In this document: piece after piece, positions 16,839 to 25,086 of the stretch
How the letters are laid out: every line of letters starts with the position of its first letter
Numbering within the stretch: the stretch's first letter is position 1
From: Candidatus Thorarchaeota archaeon
GTDB taxonomy: Archaea > Asgardarchaeota > Thorarchaeia > Thorarchaeales > Thorarchaeaceae
Reading direction: 5' to 3'
Assembly (NCBI GenBank): GCA_016839605.1
Contig: JAEOTX010000022.1
Coordinates: 1 to 56,937 of the forward strand
DNA length: 56,937 nt
Made by a program: the position numbers and the translations under genes
Notes under the pieces: model-generated
Databases searched by the model: none
What the model saw: the letters and a program-made list of their open reading frames with translations, nothing else
Told to the model about the DNA's origin: nothing

Positions 16839-17303
16839 ATGAAAAACGTCTATGTTGTGCTTCACAATGTTCATGCTGTAAGCAAGGTGATGGAGACCGC
16901 CCAAGTGGTCTATGGACTAGGTTTTCCTAACTTTGTAGTATCGAAGGCCGAAGGGTCCGCAGCTCAGACTGGAGTGCCTGAATCAAACCGCCTTGCCATG
17001 AAAATGAAGGGGAGTTTTGCAGTCTTACCAGACCTTCGTGACGTCCTTGAGATGCTGGATGTTGATAAGCCGATAATGATTACATCTCCAGTCCTTGTCA
17101 AGGACCGTGTGAACGTAGACGAAATGGCGAAGAGAATAAGGGATGGAGAACGAATTGTGATTGTTCTCTCTGGTAGTAACAGCTCCTTTTCACGAAAGGA
17201 GATGGATATGGGGGAGTGTGTAAGCCTAGAGGCAAGAGTCGATATTGGTCCTGGAGGATCTGCAGCCATAGTGCTCCATGGAATAGTTGGGACACTAGTC
17301 TAG
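16839..17303 (+). CDS. Archaeal SpoU-like (COG4080-type) protein
   Basis: A 154-residue protein that resembles a small archaeal family often labelled SpoU-like RNA methylase or, doubtfully, RecB-family nuclease. Motifs are VVLHNVHAVSKVMETAQVVY, the loop SKAEGSAAQTGVPE, and a final GPGGSAAIVLHGIVG that could form the trefoil-knot SAM site. The start ATG is 4 bases after the methyltransferase stop, so the two are probably co-transcribed. The substrate is unknown; the name rests on remembered family patterns. Confidence 0.65.
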   Translation: MKNVYVVLHNVHAVSKVMETAQVVYGLGFPNFVVSKAEGSAAQTGVPESNRLAMKMKGSFAVLPDLRDVLEMLDVDKPIMITSPVLVKDRVNVDEMAKRIRDGERIVIVLSGSNSSFSRKEMDMGECVSLEARVDIGPGGSAAIVLHGIVGTLV

Positions 17304-17325
17304 TCCGTCGATTTTGAAAATGAAA

Positions 17326-17346
17326 TGGTGGGCCGGACGAGATTTG
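17326..17346 (-). repeat. Left direct repeat: copy of the tRNA-Pro 3' end (att-like)
   Basis: These 21 bases are identical to 18655-18675, the last 21 bases of the tRNA-Pro gene (CCA, discriminator base, acceptor 3' strand and part of the T stem). Homology ends at both edges: outside the repeat the two copies differ. No other tRNA parts are present, so this is a tRNA 3' fragment and not a second tRNA. Confidence 0.85.
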
Positions 17347-17366
17347 GAAGAAACTGTATAACTTCC

Positions 17367-18545
17367 CTATTCTTTGGTATGTACTATTACAAGATTGTCT
17401 TGAATCAGAGATACGTCTTTTCCCATAAAATCAACTATATTGACGAAATGACATGGTAGACCTCGCGCAGTCAAGAAATCAGGGCCATTCATTATCTGGA
17501 AATGAAGGTGTGGTCCAGCTGAGTGTCCCGCATTCCCGACCTTCCCTATGACATGTCCCTGTTTGACTTTATCTCCCTTCTTTACTGTGGCACTACCTGT
17601 AGATAAATGCGCATAGATAGAGTATTCATCATTAGGGTGTTTGATTATGATATAGTTACCCAATACAATAGCATGCCATCCATACTTTTTCTTTATCTCT
17701 TCCTGTTTCTCTGGTGGAAATGTGTCCGGAGCTATGGGATTCTCTGGTGCCTTATCAAAGACGTCTATGATCTCACCATCATACACGGCGCATATGTCCT
17801 TCCTGTATGTCTTGAAATCTTCATTCTTGGTCTTAACCATATGAGGAAATGTCAAATCATCATTGAGGTAGACAAAATCCATTCCAAACTCCTGTGAATG
17901 TGCCAGTCTATGACTGTTAATTGTAATATCCCAGTTCCCCCATACAAGACACGCTCCTTTCAATGGAAAGATATACTCATTCTTAGAAGAATACTCCCTG
18001 ATTGGAACAGATATAGAACTTGTCTTGACCTCTCCGTTCATCTCAAATACTACTGTAATTTCCATCTCGTCAACAGGGTCTGAGAGACATGCTTTGAACG
18101 TCTTTCCCCAAAGTCCAGTTTCATCAAGAGGGTCTAACTCCATCTTATCAGTCAATTTCCCAAAGTCCCAAAAAGGTTCTTCTCCAAACATATTTTTGAA
18201 CTCGATTATTCTTTCCTTTTCTTCTTCTGGATTCGATTTTACTGTTCCAATGAACTCACCGATTTTTGACAACTTCTCTGCACGAATTGCGAGCATCTCT
18301 TTTGGAAAAGAAATGATTTGTTGCACATTTCCATCAGACTTGAGAGAAAACCTGAGTTCTTGAATTGATATTTTCTCTTCGGATATGTTCCTAATTCTCA
18401 GTGCACGAAGAAGAAAGATATCCTCTGGTTTTCCCCCGCCCAATACTGAGCTTGTTATACTGTTCCTTGGGGTCTTAATCAAGAAATTTCTTGGTAGATA
18501 TGACATCTCAATCATAAATATCACCACAAATGTAACCTTATCCAT
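17367..18545 (-). CDS. M23-family metallopeptidase (LytM/peptidase-like)
   Basis: A 392-residue protein. The C-terminal ~190 residues are an M23 zinc peptidase domain: His216 and Asp223 in HSQEFGMD, then YAHLSTGSATVKKGDKV, GKVGNAGHSAGPHLHFQI with the His346-x-His348 pair. The first ~170 residues look beta-rich and are unassigned. M23 enzymes usually cleave peptide cross-links in bacterial cell walls, which archaea lack, so it may act on foreign cells or another substrate. I chose the ATG at 18545 because AGGAG lies just before it; a start at 18584 has no such site. The N terminus has a hydrophobic stretch (VTFVVIFMIEM) but no clear signal peptide. The AT-rich content suggests transfer. Confidence 0.85.
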   Translation of the reverse strand: MDKVTFVVIFMIEMSYLPRNFLIKTPRNSITSSVLGGGKPEDIFLLRALRIRNISEEKISIQELRFSLKSDGNVQQIISFPKEMLAIRAEKLSKIGEFIGTVKSNPEEEKERIIEFKNMFGEEPFWDFGKLTDKMELDPLDETGLWGKTFKACLSDPVDEMEITVVFEMNGEVKTSSISVPIREYSSKNEYIFPLKGACLVWGNWDITINSHRLAHSQEFGMDFVYLNDDLTFPHMVKTKNEDFKTYRKDICAVYDGEIIDVFDKAPENPIAPDTFPPEKQEEIKKKYGWHAIVLGNYIIIKHPNDEYSIYAHLSTGSATVKKGDKVKQGHVIGKVGNAGHSAGPHLHFQIMNGPDFLTARGLPCHFVNIVDFMGKDVSLIQDNLVIVHTKE

Positions 18546-18654
18546 ATGTTCTCCTAAAGAACGTAGCAAGGATTTTCCTATCATTGTTTAAAGTAATTCC
18601 CTGTCTCGTCCTTCTACACTTCAGCAGAAACAGTGTATCTCTTTCAAAAAGAAG

Positions 18655-18675
18655 TGGTGGGCCGGACGAGATTTG
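18655..18675 (-). repeat. Right direct repeat inside the tRNA-Pro 3' end (att-like)
   Basis: The matching copy of the 21-bp repeat at 17326-17346, 1,329 bases apart in the same orientation. It forms the 3' end of the functional tRNA gene, so integration would have preserved the tRNA. Confidence 0.85.
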
Positions 18676-18731
18676 AACTCGCGATCCCTTGGATCCGAAC
18701 CAAGAATCATACCAAGCTAGACCACCGACCC
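18655..18731 (-). tRNA. tRNA-Pro (CGG)
   Basis: A 77-nt minus-strand tRNA with CCA encoded. The acceptor stem GGGUCGG pairs with CCGGCCC over seven positions (one G-U), the anticodon stem CUUGG/CCAAG encloses the loop UUCGGAU giving anticodon CGG (proline), and the T arm GCGAG-UUCAAAU-CUCGU is canonical. The D arm contains AGCUUGGU. No intron is seen. Its 3' end doubles as the putative integration site described separately. Confidence 0.95.
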
Positions 18732-18757
18732 ATGGCTGAGTCAATCCTCAGAGTGAA

Positions 18758-19588
18758 TCATTTAATCATTTCGTTGAACTTCTTTCTTAGCGACTCTACA
18801 GTTCCAAGATACACTCCTGATATACTGTAAACTTCCGATTCAAGTAAGTATGCACACTTATTTTCGAAAATGGGTCCATGAAGCTCATTCTTTGAGGAGT
18901 TTACTTGTAGTCCTGCAAACATTTTGTTGAAGCTTGGTAATGTAATCAGCGTACTAGTCTTGTCATCGGGATTCTCCAAGACTCCGATTTCCCGGCGCAC
19001 ACAGTTCTTGTCAAGATTTGACTTTAGTACGACGGGTATTACTCCCACATATCGCCGTCTATCTGGTCTATTCAAATCTGGTGCATCGACCGTTCTGACA
19101 TTGCGAAGTGTAGGATGATTGTGCCCAATCACTAGAATTTCAGTGTCTAATAGGTCCGGAGCAGGCCAAGCATGACCATGAACTAACCCCACCTTTTCCT
19201 CCTCGCCAATTACAATCCCATGCACATCCACCAATGTAATCTTTCTTGGCAGGAGTGGAAGTAGGTTCCCATCATGATTCCCTGGAACAACATAGGTTGG
19301 AGAAAGGTCTGCGAGTGCAGACATAAACTCTGGAATAAGGCTCCAGTTAAAGTGATTATGCGCAGTAATTGTGTGCTTGACATCTCCTACAATGTAAATC
19401 TCTGAAATAGAATGCTTTTCAAGAAGTGCTGATATCCTCTCCAGCATCTCATTGTGTTGTGAAGGGAACGAAACTCCTTTTGTTTCATATAATTCGTGCT
19501 CATATCCGAGATGAAGGTCGGATAACACTAGAACTGTCTTATTATCAGTCAGAATTACCAATGCACGGTCTTCAAAGACGGTTTCCAT
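18758..19588 (-). CDS. Calcineurin-like metallophosphoesterase (ICC-like, COG1407 type)
   Basis: A 276-residue two-metal phosphoesterase with the motif series LSDLHLGYEHE, GDVKHT, PGNHDG, VHGHAWP and GHNHPT. This type is often found beside Lhr-family helicases, and an lhr gene lies about 2.2 kb downstream here. A role in nucleic-acid processing is inferred from that context; the substrate is unknown. The last ~70 residues form an extra C-terminal segment. It is divergent from the SWIM-domain gene. Confidence 0.88.
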   Translation of the reverse strand: METVFEDRALVILTDNKTVLVLSDLHLGYEHELYETKGVSFPSQHNEMLERISALLEKHSISEIYIVGDVKHTITAHNHFNWSLIPEFMSALADLSPTYVVPGNHDGNLLPLLPRKITLVDVHGIVIGEEEKVGLVHGHAWPAPDLLDTEILVIGHNHPTLRNVRTVDAPDLNRPDRRRYVGVIPVVLKSNLDKNCVRREIGVLENPDDKTSTLITLPSFNKMFAGLQVNSSKNELHGPIFENKCAYLLESEVYSISGVYLGTVESLRKKFNEMIK

Positions 19589-19646
19589 TGCAATGAAACC
19601 TCAATAATACAACATTTTAACCTGAGCGTATAGACTTCTGATTGAC

Positions 19647-20033
19647 ATGGCTCTCCCTCCAAACGAAGTCAAACGCCTCTCCAAGGAAGAACTGACCCAG
19701 AGTGACATAGAGTTCTTCCGTGACAGATATGACAAAAGGTTCATTCGGGCTCTCAGAGCGGTCGAGGAGGGTAGAGCTATCAAATTTAGCTTTCAGCCAA
19801 GTGGAACCACAAAATGGGTTGTGCGTGGACAAAGACGTGAATATCTAATTGTTCCTCAAGTCTTTTGCACATGTCGCAGTTTCTATCATTCAGTGGTAAT
19901 AGATCGGGAAATCAGTATGTGCTATCATCTTCTAGCTCAACGGATTGCTGAGATTCGTAATCAATACCAATCAATCGAATCGACCGATGCAGAGAGGCGG
20001 AAAATGAGTGCCGAACTACGGCGAACCGACTGA
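19647..20033 (+). CDS. SWIM zinc-finger protein
   Basis: A 128-residue protein containing a SWIM domain: Cys74-x-Cys76 (FCTCRSF) and Cys92-x-His94 (MCYHLL) separated by 15 residues, preceded by the typical SGTTKWVVRGQRREYLIVP strands. SWIM domains bind DNA or proteins; small archaeal SWIM proteins have been linked to recombination, and the Sws1 family of eukaryotes is related. A TATA-like CATTTTAACC at about 19611 gives a very short leader. It is divergent from the phosphoesterase gene and close to lhr. Confidence 0.85.
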   Translation: MALPPNEVKRLSKEELTQSDIEFFRDRYDKRFIRALRAVEEGRAIKFSFQPSGTTKWVVRGQRREYLIVPQVFCTCRSFYHSVVIDREISMCYHLLAQRIAEIRNQYQSIESTDAERRKMSAELRRTD

Positions 20034-20123
20034 GTCCTGAGGATACAATCTTCGAACTGAGGATAACTTTTTAACACGGCCCAGAGTTTGCCACGCTGAC
20101 TGAGCCAAAGGTCGGATACGCTC

Positions 20124-21212
20124 ATGCCACGTTACAGAAGAGCATCAAGCATAATCTCAGCAGTAATCGCAGTAATGATTCTTCTATCCTGCTTTCAAGT
20201 CACAGTGAGTGCACAGGCTGACCTAGATCCTATTGTTGTGCTTTATGACTCAGAGCACGAACCTCAGTTCTTAGCCGATAATGAGGAAGATGGACTCAAA
20301 CTTATGCTTGACATGGTAAATGCATCTACAAGGTACATTGTCAAGGTAAACACCGACCCAATTCGTAATAACACGCTGAGCAATGTCGATGTCCTGATAA
20401 TCGCCAGTCCAGATCAGAATGATGAGTTTACTTCATCAGAGGTGACTGCCATAGATGCAATGATGAACAATGGCAGCTCACTACTACTAATGGGCGATCC
20501 ATCTATTGGACCGAACTCGACATACTGGTCTGCCCCTCAATTTCAGGACCTAGGTGAAACGATCGCGCTGAACCGACTCCTTGATTCCCTGAACATCACT
20601 GGGCCAAGGTTCAGTGTCAACTATAGTGCATCTGCTGACACGTATTGGGGTGATGCAATGTTTGACCTTAACATGACATTGAATGAAACCTCTCCTTGGG
20701 TCCTTAGCCTAGATTCCAGCACATGGGATTCATCACATCCCATCTTCAGGAACATCAATGAGCTTATTCTGATGACATCCACACTGAAACCACTTCCTTT
20801 GGTCAGCTCAATTGCAGCTGGCTACGAAACATCGTTTGCACAATACAAATCGTCTATCAATTCAATGGGTGACTACAGCTATCTCAATCAGACCCTATTT
20901 GCGGAGAGGCCTCTATCATATTCTGCCATAAACGGGTCACTACCCTCTTGGTTGTCAGCTTTCGAATACAACAAAAGCCGAATAGTCATCTCGGGCTCCA
21001 CGATAATGTTCACTGGACGTTCACTTGACATTGAGGGCTCGGACAGTCAGTGGTTCTATTCTGCAGATAATTCACGTCTGTTCATGAACATGCTCGATTG
21101 GCTGTCAGAAGAATTCGTGGAAGCTCCTGAAGCCATTACTCCTATGCTCATTATCTCGTCAATAGTACTCGTTGTCGGTGTGGTCTTCTATATCATGAAG
21201 AAAATCAGATAG
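20124..21212 (+). CDS. Secreted or surface-anchored protein with GATase-like (GIFT/DUF4350-like) domain
   Basis: A 362-residue protein with an N-terminal signal peptide (about residues 10-30), an extracytoplasmic domain and a C-terminal transmembrane helix (about 338-358) followed by KKIR. The domain starts IVVLYDSEHEPQF, then VDVLIIASPDQNDEFTSSEV and GSSLLLMGDP, the pattern of a GATase-like Rossmann fold as found in GIFT (IFT52, GldG) proteins. It has about eleven N-glycosylation sequons. Its function is unknown; a surface sensor or scaffold role is a guess. A TATA-like element (CTTTTTAACA) is near 20066. Confidence 0.7.
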   Translation: MPRYRRASSIISAVIAVMILLSCFQVTVSAQADLDPIVVLYDSEHEPQFLADNEEDGLKLMLDMVNASTRYIVKVNTDPIRNNTLSNVDVLIIASPDQNDEFTSSEVTAIDAMMNNGSSLLLMGDPSIGPNSTYWSAPQFQDLGETIALNRLLDSLNITGPRFSVNYSASADTYWGDAMFDLNMTLNETSPWVLSLDSSTWDSSHPIFRNINELILMTSTLKPLPLVSSIAAGYETSFAQYKSSINSMGDYSYLNQTLFAERPLSYSAINGSLPSWLSAFEYNKSRIVISGSTIMFTGRSLDIEGSDSQWFYSADNSRLFMNMLDWLSEEFVEAPEAITPMLIISSIVLVVGVVFYIMKKIR

Positions 21213-21214
21213 CA

Positions 21215-21805
21215 TCACCATTCAGGCAGTTCCAACCCTGATTGCATTAGAATTGCCTCCACAGCATGTTTGAGGTCTGGAATTCCTTGCTTCCTATGGG
21301 CTGCTAAAGGTACCACATTTGGCTCAACTTCTGGAAGGGCTTCCCTAAGCTTAAAGATCAGATATTCAAGCTCTGCGGATCGCTCTCGTTTTTTCAGCTT
21401 GTCTATCTTATTAGCTGCAACAACAACGTACGGAGCTATTTCAGACAGAAAAGAATAGAATTCCACATCGATTGGAATCTCACCACGCGTTTCCCACCGC
21501 TCTACTAGTTTTCTAAAAAGAGAGATGTCAACTATCAAGACTGCAAGAGCAAGACGGTCACTCCACCCCTCGAGCTTCTGTACAATTGTTGTCTTCATCT
21601 CCTCAATCCCGGTCTTACTCACTCCAGACATATGCCCAAATCCTGGAATATCTACCAGTGTCACTGGTCCCAAATCAATCATGAGTTCCCATCGTGTACT
21701 TCCTGGTTTCTTGCCTACTCTTAACTTTCGGCCAGTCAGTGCCCTAATCGTACTACTCTTCCCAACATTGCTTCTTCCAGCAAAGACCACAAGAGGCGTT
21801 TTCAA
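21215..21805 (-). CDS. engB: GTP-binding protein EngB-like
   Basis: A 196-residue TrmE-Era-EngA-EngB-type GTPase: G1 GRSNVGKSS, a switch-region GSTRW, G3 DIPGFG, G4 NKID. EngB assists large-subunit ribosome assembly in bacteria; archaeal homologues are presumed similar. I start it at TTG 21805, six bases after GGAGGG and one base after the lhr stop, which gives the normal EngB N terminus (KTPLVVFAGRSNVGKS). The longer frame from 21859 would run back into lhr by 53 bases. Confidence 0.88.
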   Translation of the reverse strand: MKTPLVVFAGRSNVGKSSTIRALTGRKLRVGKKPGSTRWELMIDLGPVTLVDIPGFGHMSGVSKTGIEEMKTTIVQKLEGWSDRLALAVLIVDISLFRKLVERWETRGEIPIDVEFYSFLSEIAPYVVVAANKIDKLKKRERSAELEYLIFKLREALPEVEPNVVPLAAHRKQGIPDLKHAVEAILMQSGLELPEW

Positions 21806-21806
21806 C

Positions 21807-24650
21807 TCAGTCCCTCCAGAATGGACGTGTCCGTGCATACTCTTTCTCTGCCTTAGCAATTTCCCTTAGAATCGAATGGCGATCTGTAAGACCTGGCTTC
21901 AAGATTCTTGCTGCAGTAGTTGCTCCAATACCTCGTCCTGCTAATACTAGTAATGCTCTCTTTCCATAATCCGATACAAGAGTTGCCATCAGCCCTCCAG
22001 CCCTGTACTTCTTTTCTTCGGGTTTTGTAAGCGGTTTACCTGCGACTCGTTTGGCAACTATTTTCTTGAAGTCCTTGTCCGTTGGAGGCAGTACTGCAAT
22101 CATTTTGGATCCGCAGACAGGACATTCGACAATATCGTCCATTGTTGAAACTGTCCGTGTTGAATCCCAGTCACCCTTTGCCATGCATACAAGTCTGAAA
22201 CGCTTCGCGAGAAGTCGGTCCTCCATCATGGCCAGCACTTCTTCCTCATCGCTAATCTCGCCAATTACCTCAAAACGAGTCTTTTCCTCAACTATGAGTC
22301 GTGCTAAATGAGAAGGACTCTCAGTTCTGGCTATATTGATCTCTAGTTCGCCTGAACTGCCCTTTTCAAATATCTCTGCCACACGCTTCTCATCCAGCTT
22401 CTCATCTAAGACCTCTCTCATCGCTTCATCAAATACAGGAGACCCTTCATAGGCCTTGACTAATCGTTTCACTGGAACTTCCCTCATCTTGGCATCCCGC
22501 CGAATGATGCCCATTCTTCTGCCGACATGTATGAATCGGGATGTAAAGTTCTGAGTAGTCTTGATTGTCTTTCTGAGAATCAAGGAAGCCTGCTCTCCAT
22601 TGTAGTCTTTCAACACATCAACGATATGTTCAGGCTCGATACGGACACTAGATGTGAACAAAATACGGTATGGGTCTCTTTCGACAGCGACACTTACTCC
22701 CATGCGTGTAGTAAGAAGCGCAGCAATCACAAGTCCAAGAGTTTCATTGGTTCTCGTGCCCAGAGGTGCATGAAGGACAAGACCAGTATGGAAGTCTTCT
22801 ATGATGAACAAGCTCTCTAATGGGAGAACGCCTAGCTCTGCTAGAGATCTCTTTACCTTCTCAATCACATGATTCTGAGCTTCATCACCTAGTCCATATT
22901 CTCTTCTCAGCCATTCCTTACCTTCATTCTCATCTCTTTCTGCCAATACATTCCAGACCTTAGCGACTTCTGTTGCCACCTCGTAAGGTACTGGAATCAT
23001 CTCCCCTATCCATCGAGGAGCTTCTGTATCAATGTCAGTTACAGGGGCACAGAGTACCTCATTCTCTTCGATACTGACAACCTGCCAAGGTCTTCCTCTT
23101 ATCACAAAGACAGATCCAGTGTCCACATTCTGTGTCACGTAGTCTTCGTCCAAGACACCAATGCTCGAACGAGTGGCCATGTCCAACGCATTGACCTTAT
23201 GCACATCAGGAATGGTACTCAGATGTTCATAATAGAATACTCGAGTTCTTTTGTTTCGGGTGACTTTGCCATTTTCCTCAGAGGCAAGTTTCTTCTCAGT
23301 CATGAAATCCAAGATACGGTCGAGATCCTCAGAGCTTAAGCGATGGTAAGGAAATGCAAGTGAGAGGACGCTCAACAGATTCGAATGTTCAATCTCCGAT
23401 GTGTCAAGTAGAAGCCCACAGATCTGATGACACAATACATCCCATGGCATCAGTGGAATCTCTGCCCTTTCAACCTTATTCACGAGAGCACGCCTAAGAA
23501 TCACACCTGATTCGGTTATGTCATCCAAATTCGCTGTTGCCAGAATGACTCCTTCTGCAGTCCTACCAATCCCATGACCTGCGCGTCCAGTACGTTGTAA
23601 TGCCCTTGACACCTCACGCGGGCTACTGTACTGGATTACGAGGTCAGCCTGGCCTATATCAATTCCAAGCTCGAGACTAGAGGTAGCAATGATGGCCTTG
23701 GAAACACCATTCTTCAGCCTCTCTTCCGCTGAAATCCGTACGTCCTTTGAAAGAGAGCCATGATGCACATCGAACTTGTATGGCGGCTTACTCGCCATCA
23801 TTTTAGCCCCAAGTGTTTCAGCAAAGGAACGTGTGTTTGTGAAGATTATAGTTGATTCATGTGTGCTGACCAGGTTGACAATTCTATCAAGTCGAGCTGC
23901 TGAGTGTGGAGGATATACCAATTTTCTTGCCAGTTTTCTGTGTTGGGGGCTTGGAACTGGTGCCTCTACTCTTAGGCTCATCCTTCGTGAATCATAACCC
24001 GCCCAGATTGTCTTCACAGTCCGAGCCGATCCCCCAAGAAACTTTGCGACTTCTCCAGTATTGCCAACTGTAGCTGAGAGGCCCACACGTTGAATCGGGC
24101 CGTCAACAAGATGTTCTAATCGCTCGAGTCCCAAGCTAAGCTGAGTCCCCCGTTTACTATCGGCAAGCTCATGAATCTCATCAACAACCACCGCGAAGAC
24201 GGTCTTTAGGTGATACCTTAGACGTTTTCCAGGGAGAATCGCTTGAAGTGTTTCTGGAGTTGTTATCAGCAAGTTAGGCGGTTTCAAGGCTTGTTTTCTG
24301 CGTTGGTATTGGGTTGTGTCACCATGACGTACAGCCACAGTCAGTCCAAGATGCTCACACAGATCCTCGATTCTCTTGAACACATCACGATTGAGAGCTC
24401 TCAACGGTGTGATATAGAGTATGTAGAACCCGAAGAGCTCACGTTGACTCTTCAGCTTTTGGAGCCTGTCCAATAGTGGCAAGACTGCAGCTTCAGTCTT
24501 TCCGCTTCCAGTAGGAGATAGAAGAAGTGCATTCTGTTTCTCACTCATAATAACTGGAATGGCCTTTTCCTGAATAGGAGTGGCTGACGCAATGCCCTGA
24601 TGTACTAGGAAATCAACGATATTCCTACTAAGGTGTGAGAACGCACTCAT
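21807..24650 (-). CDS. lhr: Lhr-family DNA/RNA helicase
   Basis: A 947-residue SF2 helicase. Motif I is SPTGSGKTE (46-54), motif II DEIH (157-160), motif III LSATVGN, and the C-terminal RecA domain has QRTGRAGHGIG (motif VI). The Lhr-specific winged-helix and beta-sheet domains follow (SSIGVLDEDYVTQNVDTGS, RGRPWQVVSIEENEVLCAPV). Near residue 850 a CPVCGSKM pair begins a C-terminal extension of about 100 residues including a helix-hairpin-helix-like VLAGRGIGATTAARIL. Lhr helicases unwind replication forks and RNA-DNA hybrids in repair. It overlaps the upstream 77-residue gene (ATGA). Confidence 0.93.
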   Translation of the reverse strand: MSAFSHLSRNIVDFLVHQGIASATPIQEKAIPVIMSEKQNALLLSPTGSGKTEAAVLPLLDRLQKLKSQRELFGFYILYITPLRALNRDVFKRIEDLCEHLGLTVAVRHGDTTQYQRRKQALKPPNLLITTPETLQAILPGKRLRYHLKTVFAVVVDEIHELADSKRGTQLSLGLERLEHLVDGPIQRVGLSATVGNTGEVAKFLGGSARTVKTIWAGYDSRRMSLRVEAPVPSPQHRKLARKLVYPPHSAARLDRIVNLVSTHESTIIFTNTRSFAETLGAKMMASKPPYKFDVHHGSLSKDVRISAEERLKNGVSKAIIATSSLELGIDIGQADLVIQYSSPREVSRALQRTGRAGHGIGRTAEGVILATANLDDITESGVILRRALVNKVERAEIPLMPWDVLCHQICGLLLDTSEIEHSNLLSVLSLAFPYHRLSSEDLDRILDFMTEKKLASEENGKVTRNKRTRVFYYEHLSTIPDVHKVNALDMATRSSIGVLDEDYVTQNVDTGSVFVIRGRPWQVVSIEENEVLCAPVTDIDTEAPRWIGEMIPVPYEVATEVAKVWNVLAERDENEGKEWLRREYGLGDEAQNHVIEKVKRSLAELGVLPLESLFIIEDFHTGLVLHAPLGTRTNETLGLVIAALLTTRMGVSVAVERDPYRILFTSSVRIEPEHIVDVLKDYNGEQASLILRKTIKTTQNFTSRFIHVGRRMGIIRRDAKMREVPVKRLVKAYEGSPVFDEAMREVLDEKLDEKRVAEIFEKGSSGELEINIARTESPSHLARLIVEEKTRFEVIGEISDEEEVLAMMEDRLLAKRFRLVCMAKGDWDSTRTVSTMDDIVECPVCGSKMIAVLPPTDKDFKKIVAKRVAGKPLTKPEEKKYRAGGLMATLVSDYGKRALLVLAGRGIGATTAARILKPGLTDRHSILREIAKAEKEYARTRPFWRD

Positions 24651-24880
24651 GCAGAAGTCATCCTTCTCACTAGATGTTGCATTTCGTTGATTAATATGCG
24701 CAAATCTGTTCGGAGTGTCACTTCCGCTTCTTCCATTTCGCGCTCAAGATTCTGAATAATGTCCTCAAGAGAATGACCATGACCAGCTAGCCCTTCGACT
24801 ATGGCCCTCACAGAGTCCAGATTTGCCATATGTCCCGCTGAGTTTTCAAAAGCGCGAAGAAGTATGTCATCAGAACTCAT
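24647..24880 (-). CDS. Small helical protein upstream of lhr, unknown function
   Basis: A 77-residue, highly charged, probably all-helical protein (EDIIQNLEREMEEAEVTL suggests a coiled coil). Its stop overlaps the lhr start by 4 bases, so the two are translationally coupled, and a small accessory subunit for the helicase is possible. I recognise no family. Confidence 0.6.
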   Translation of the reverse strand: MSSDDILLRAFENSAGHMANLDSVRAIVEGLAGHGHSLEDIIQNLEREMEEAEVTLRTDLRILINEMQHLVRRMTSA

Positions 24881-24908
24881 CTTGAGTAGCCTCCGCTACT
24901 CCTTAGGC

Positions 24909-25025
24909 CTATTCGTCTTCTTCCTCTCCCCAGACAGCATAGGCTAGGATCATCATTAGGGCGACAATACCCATCGTAACTAGAATAAGGAACATAATTG
25001 ACTCGATGAGTATGGTTGTCTGCAT
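24909..25025 (-). CDS. 38-residue single-pass membrane microprotein
   Basis: A small frame starting ATG at 25025, with one hydrophobic helix (about residues 9-31) followed by an acidic tail (WGEEEDE). On the minus strand a TATA-like GGTTATAAGC lies about 30 bases upstream, at roughly 25055-25065. It precedes the lhr operon by 28 bases. The clean topology and promoter support a real gene, but 38 residues can arise by chance. Confidence 0.5.
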   Translation of the reverse strand: MQTTILIESIMFLILVTMGIVALMMILAYAVWGEEEDE

Positions 25026-25086
25026 AGGAATCCCGCGTTCTCGGATTTACTCCGCTTATAACCATTGCTGATTATTGGTCTTTGTA

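Larger units (their letters stand above)
17326..18675 (-). mobile_element. Putative mini integrated element at tRNA-Pro(CGG)
   Basis: About 1.35 kb lie between and including two identical 21-bp direct repeats, one of them the 3' end of an intact tRNA gene. That is the footprint left by tyrosine-recombinase integration into a tRNA 3' end. It holds a single gene (an M23 peptidase) and no integrase, so it would be non-autonomous or a remnant. The interior is AT-rich: four 60-base rows I counted (starting 17641, 17821, 18241, 18361) total 85 of 240 G+C (35%), against 47% in rows at 20461 and 39001. The mobile origin is inferred. Confidence 0.6.
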
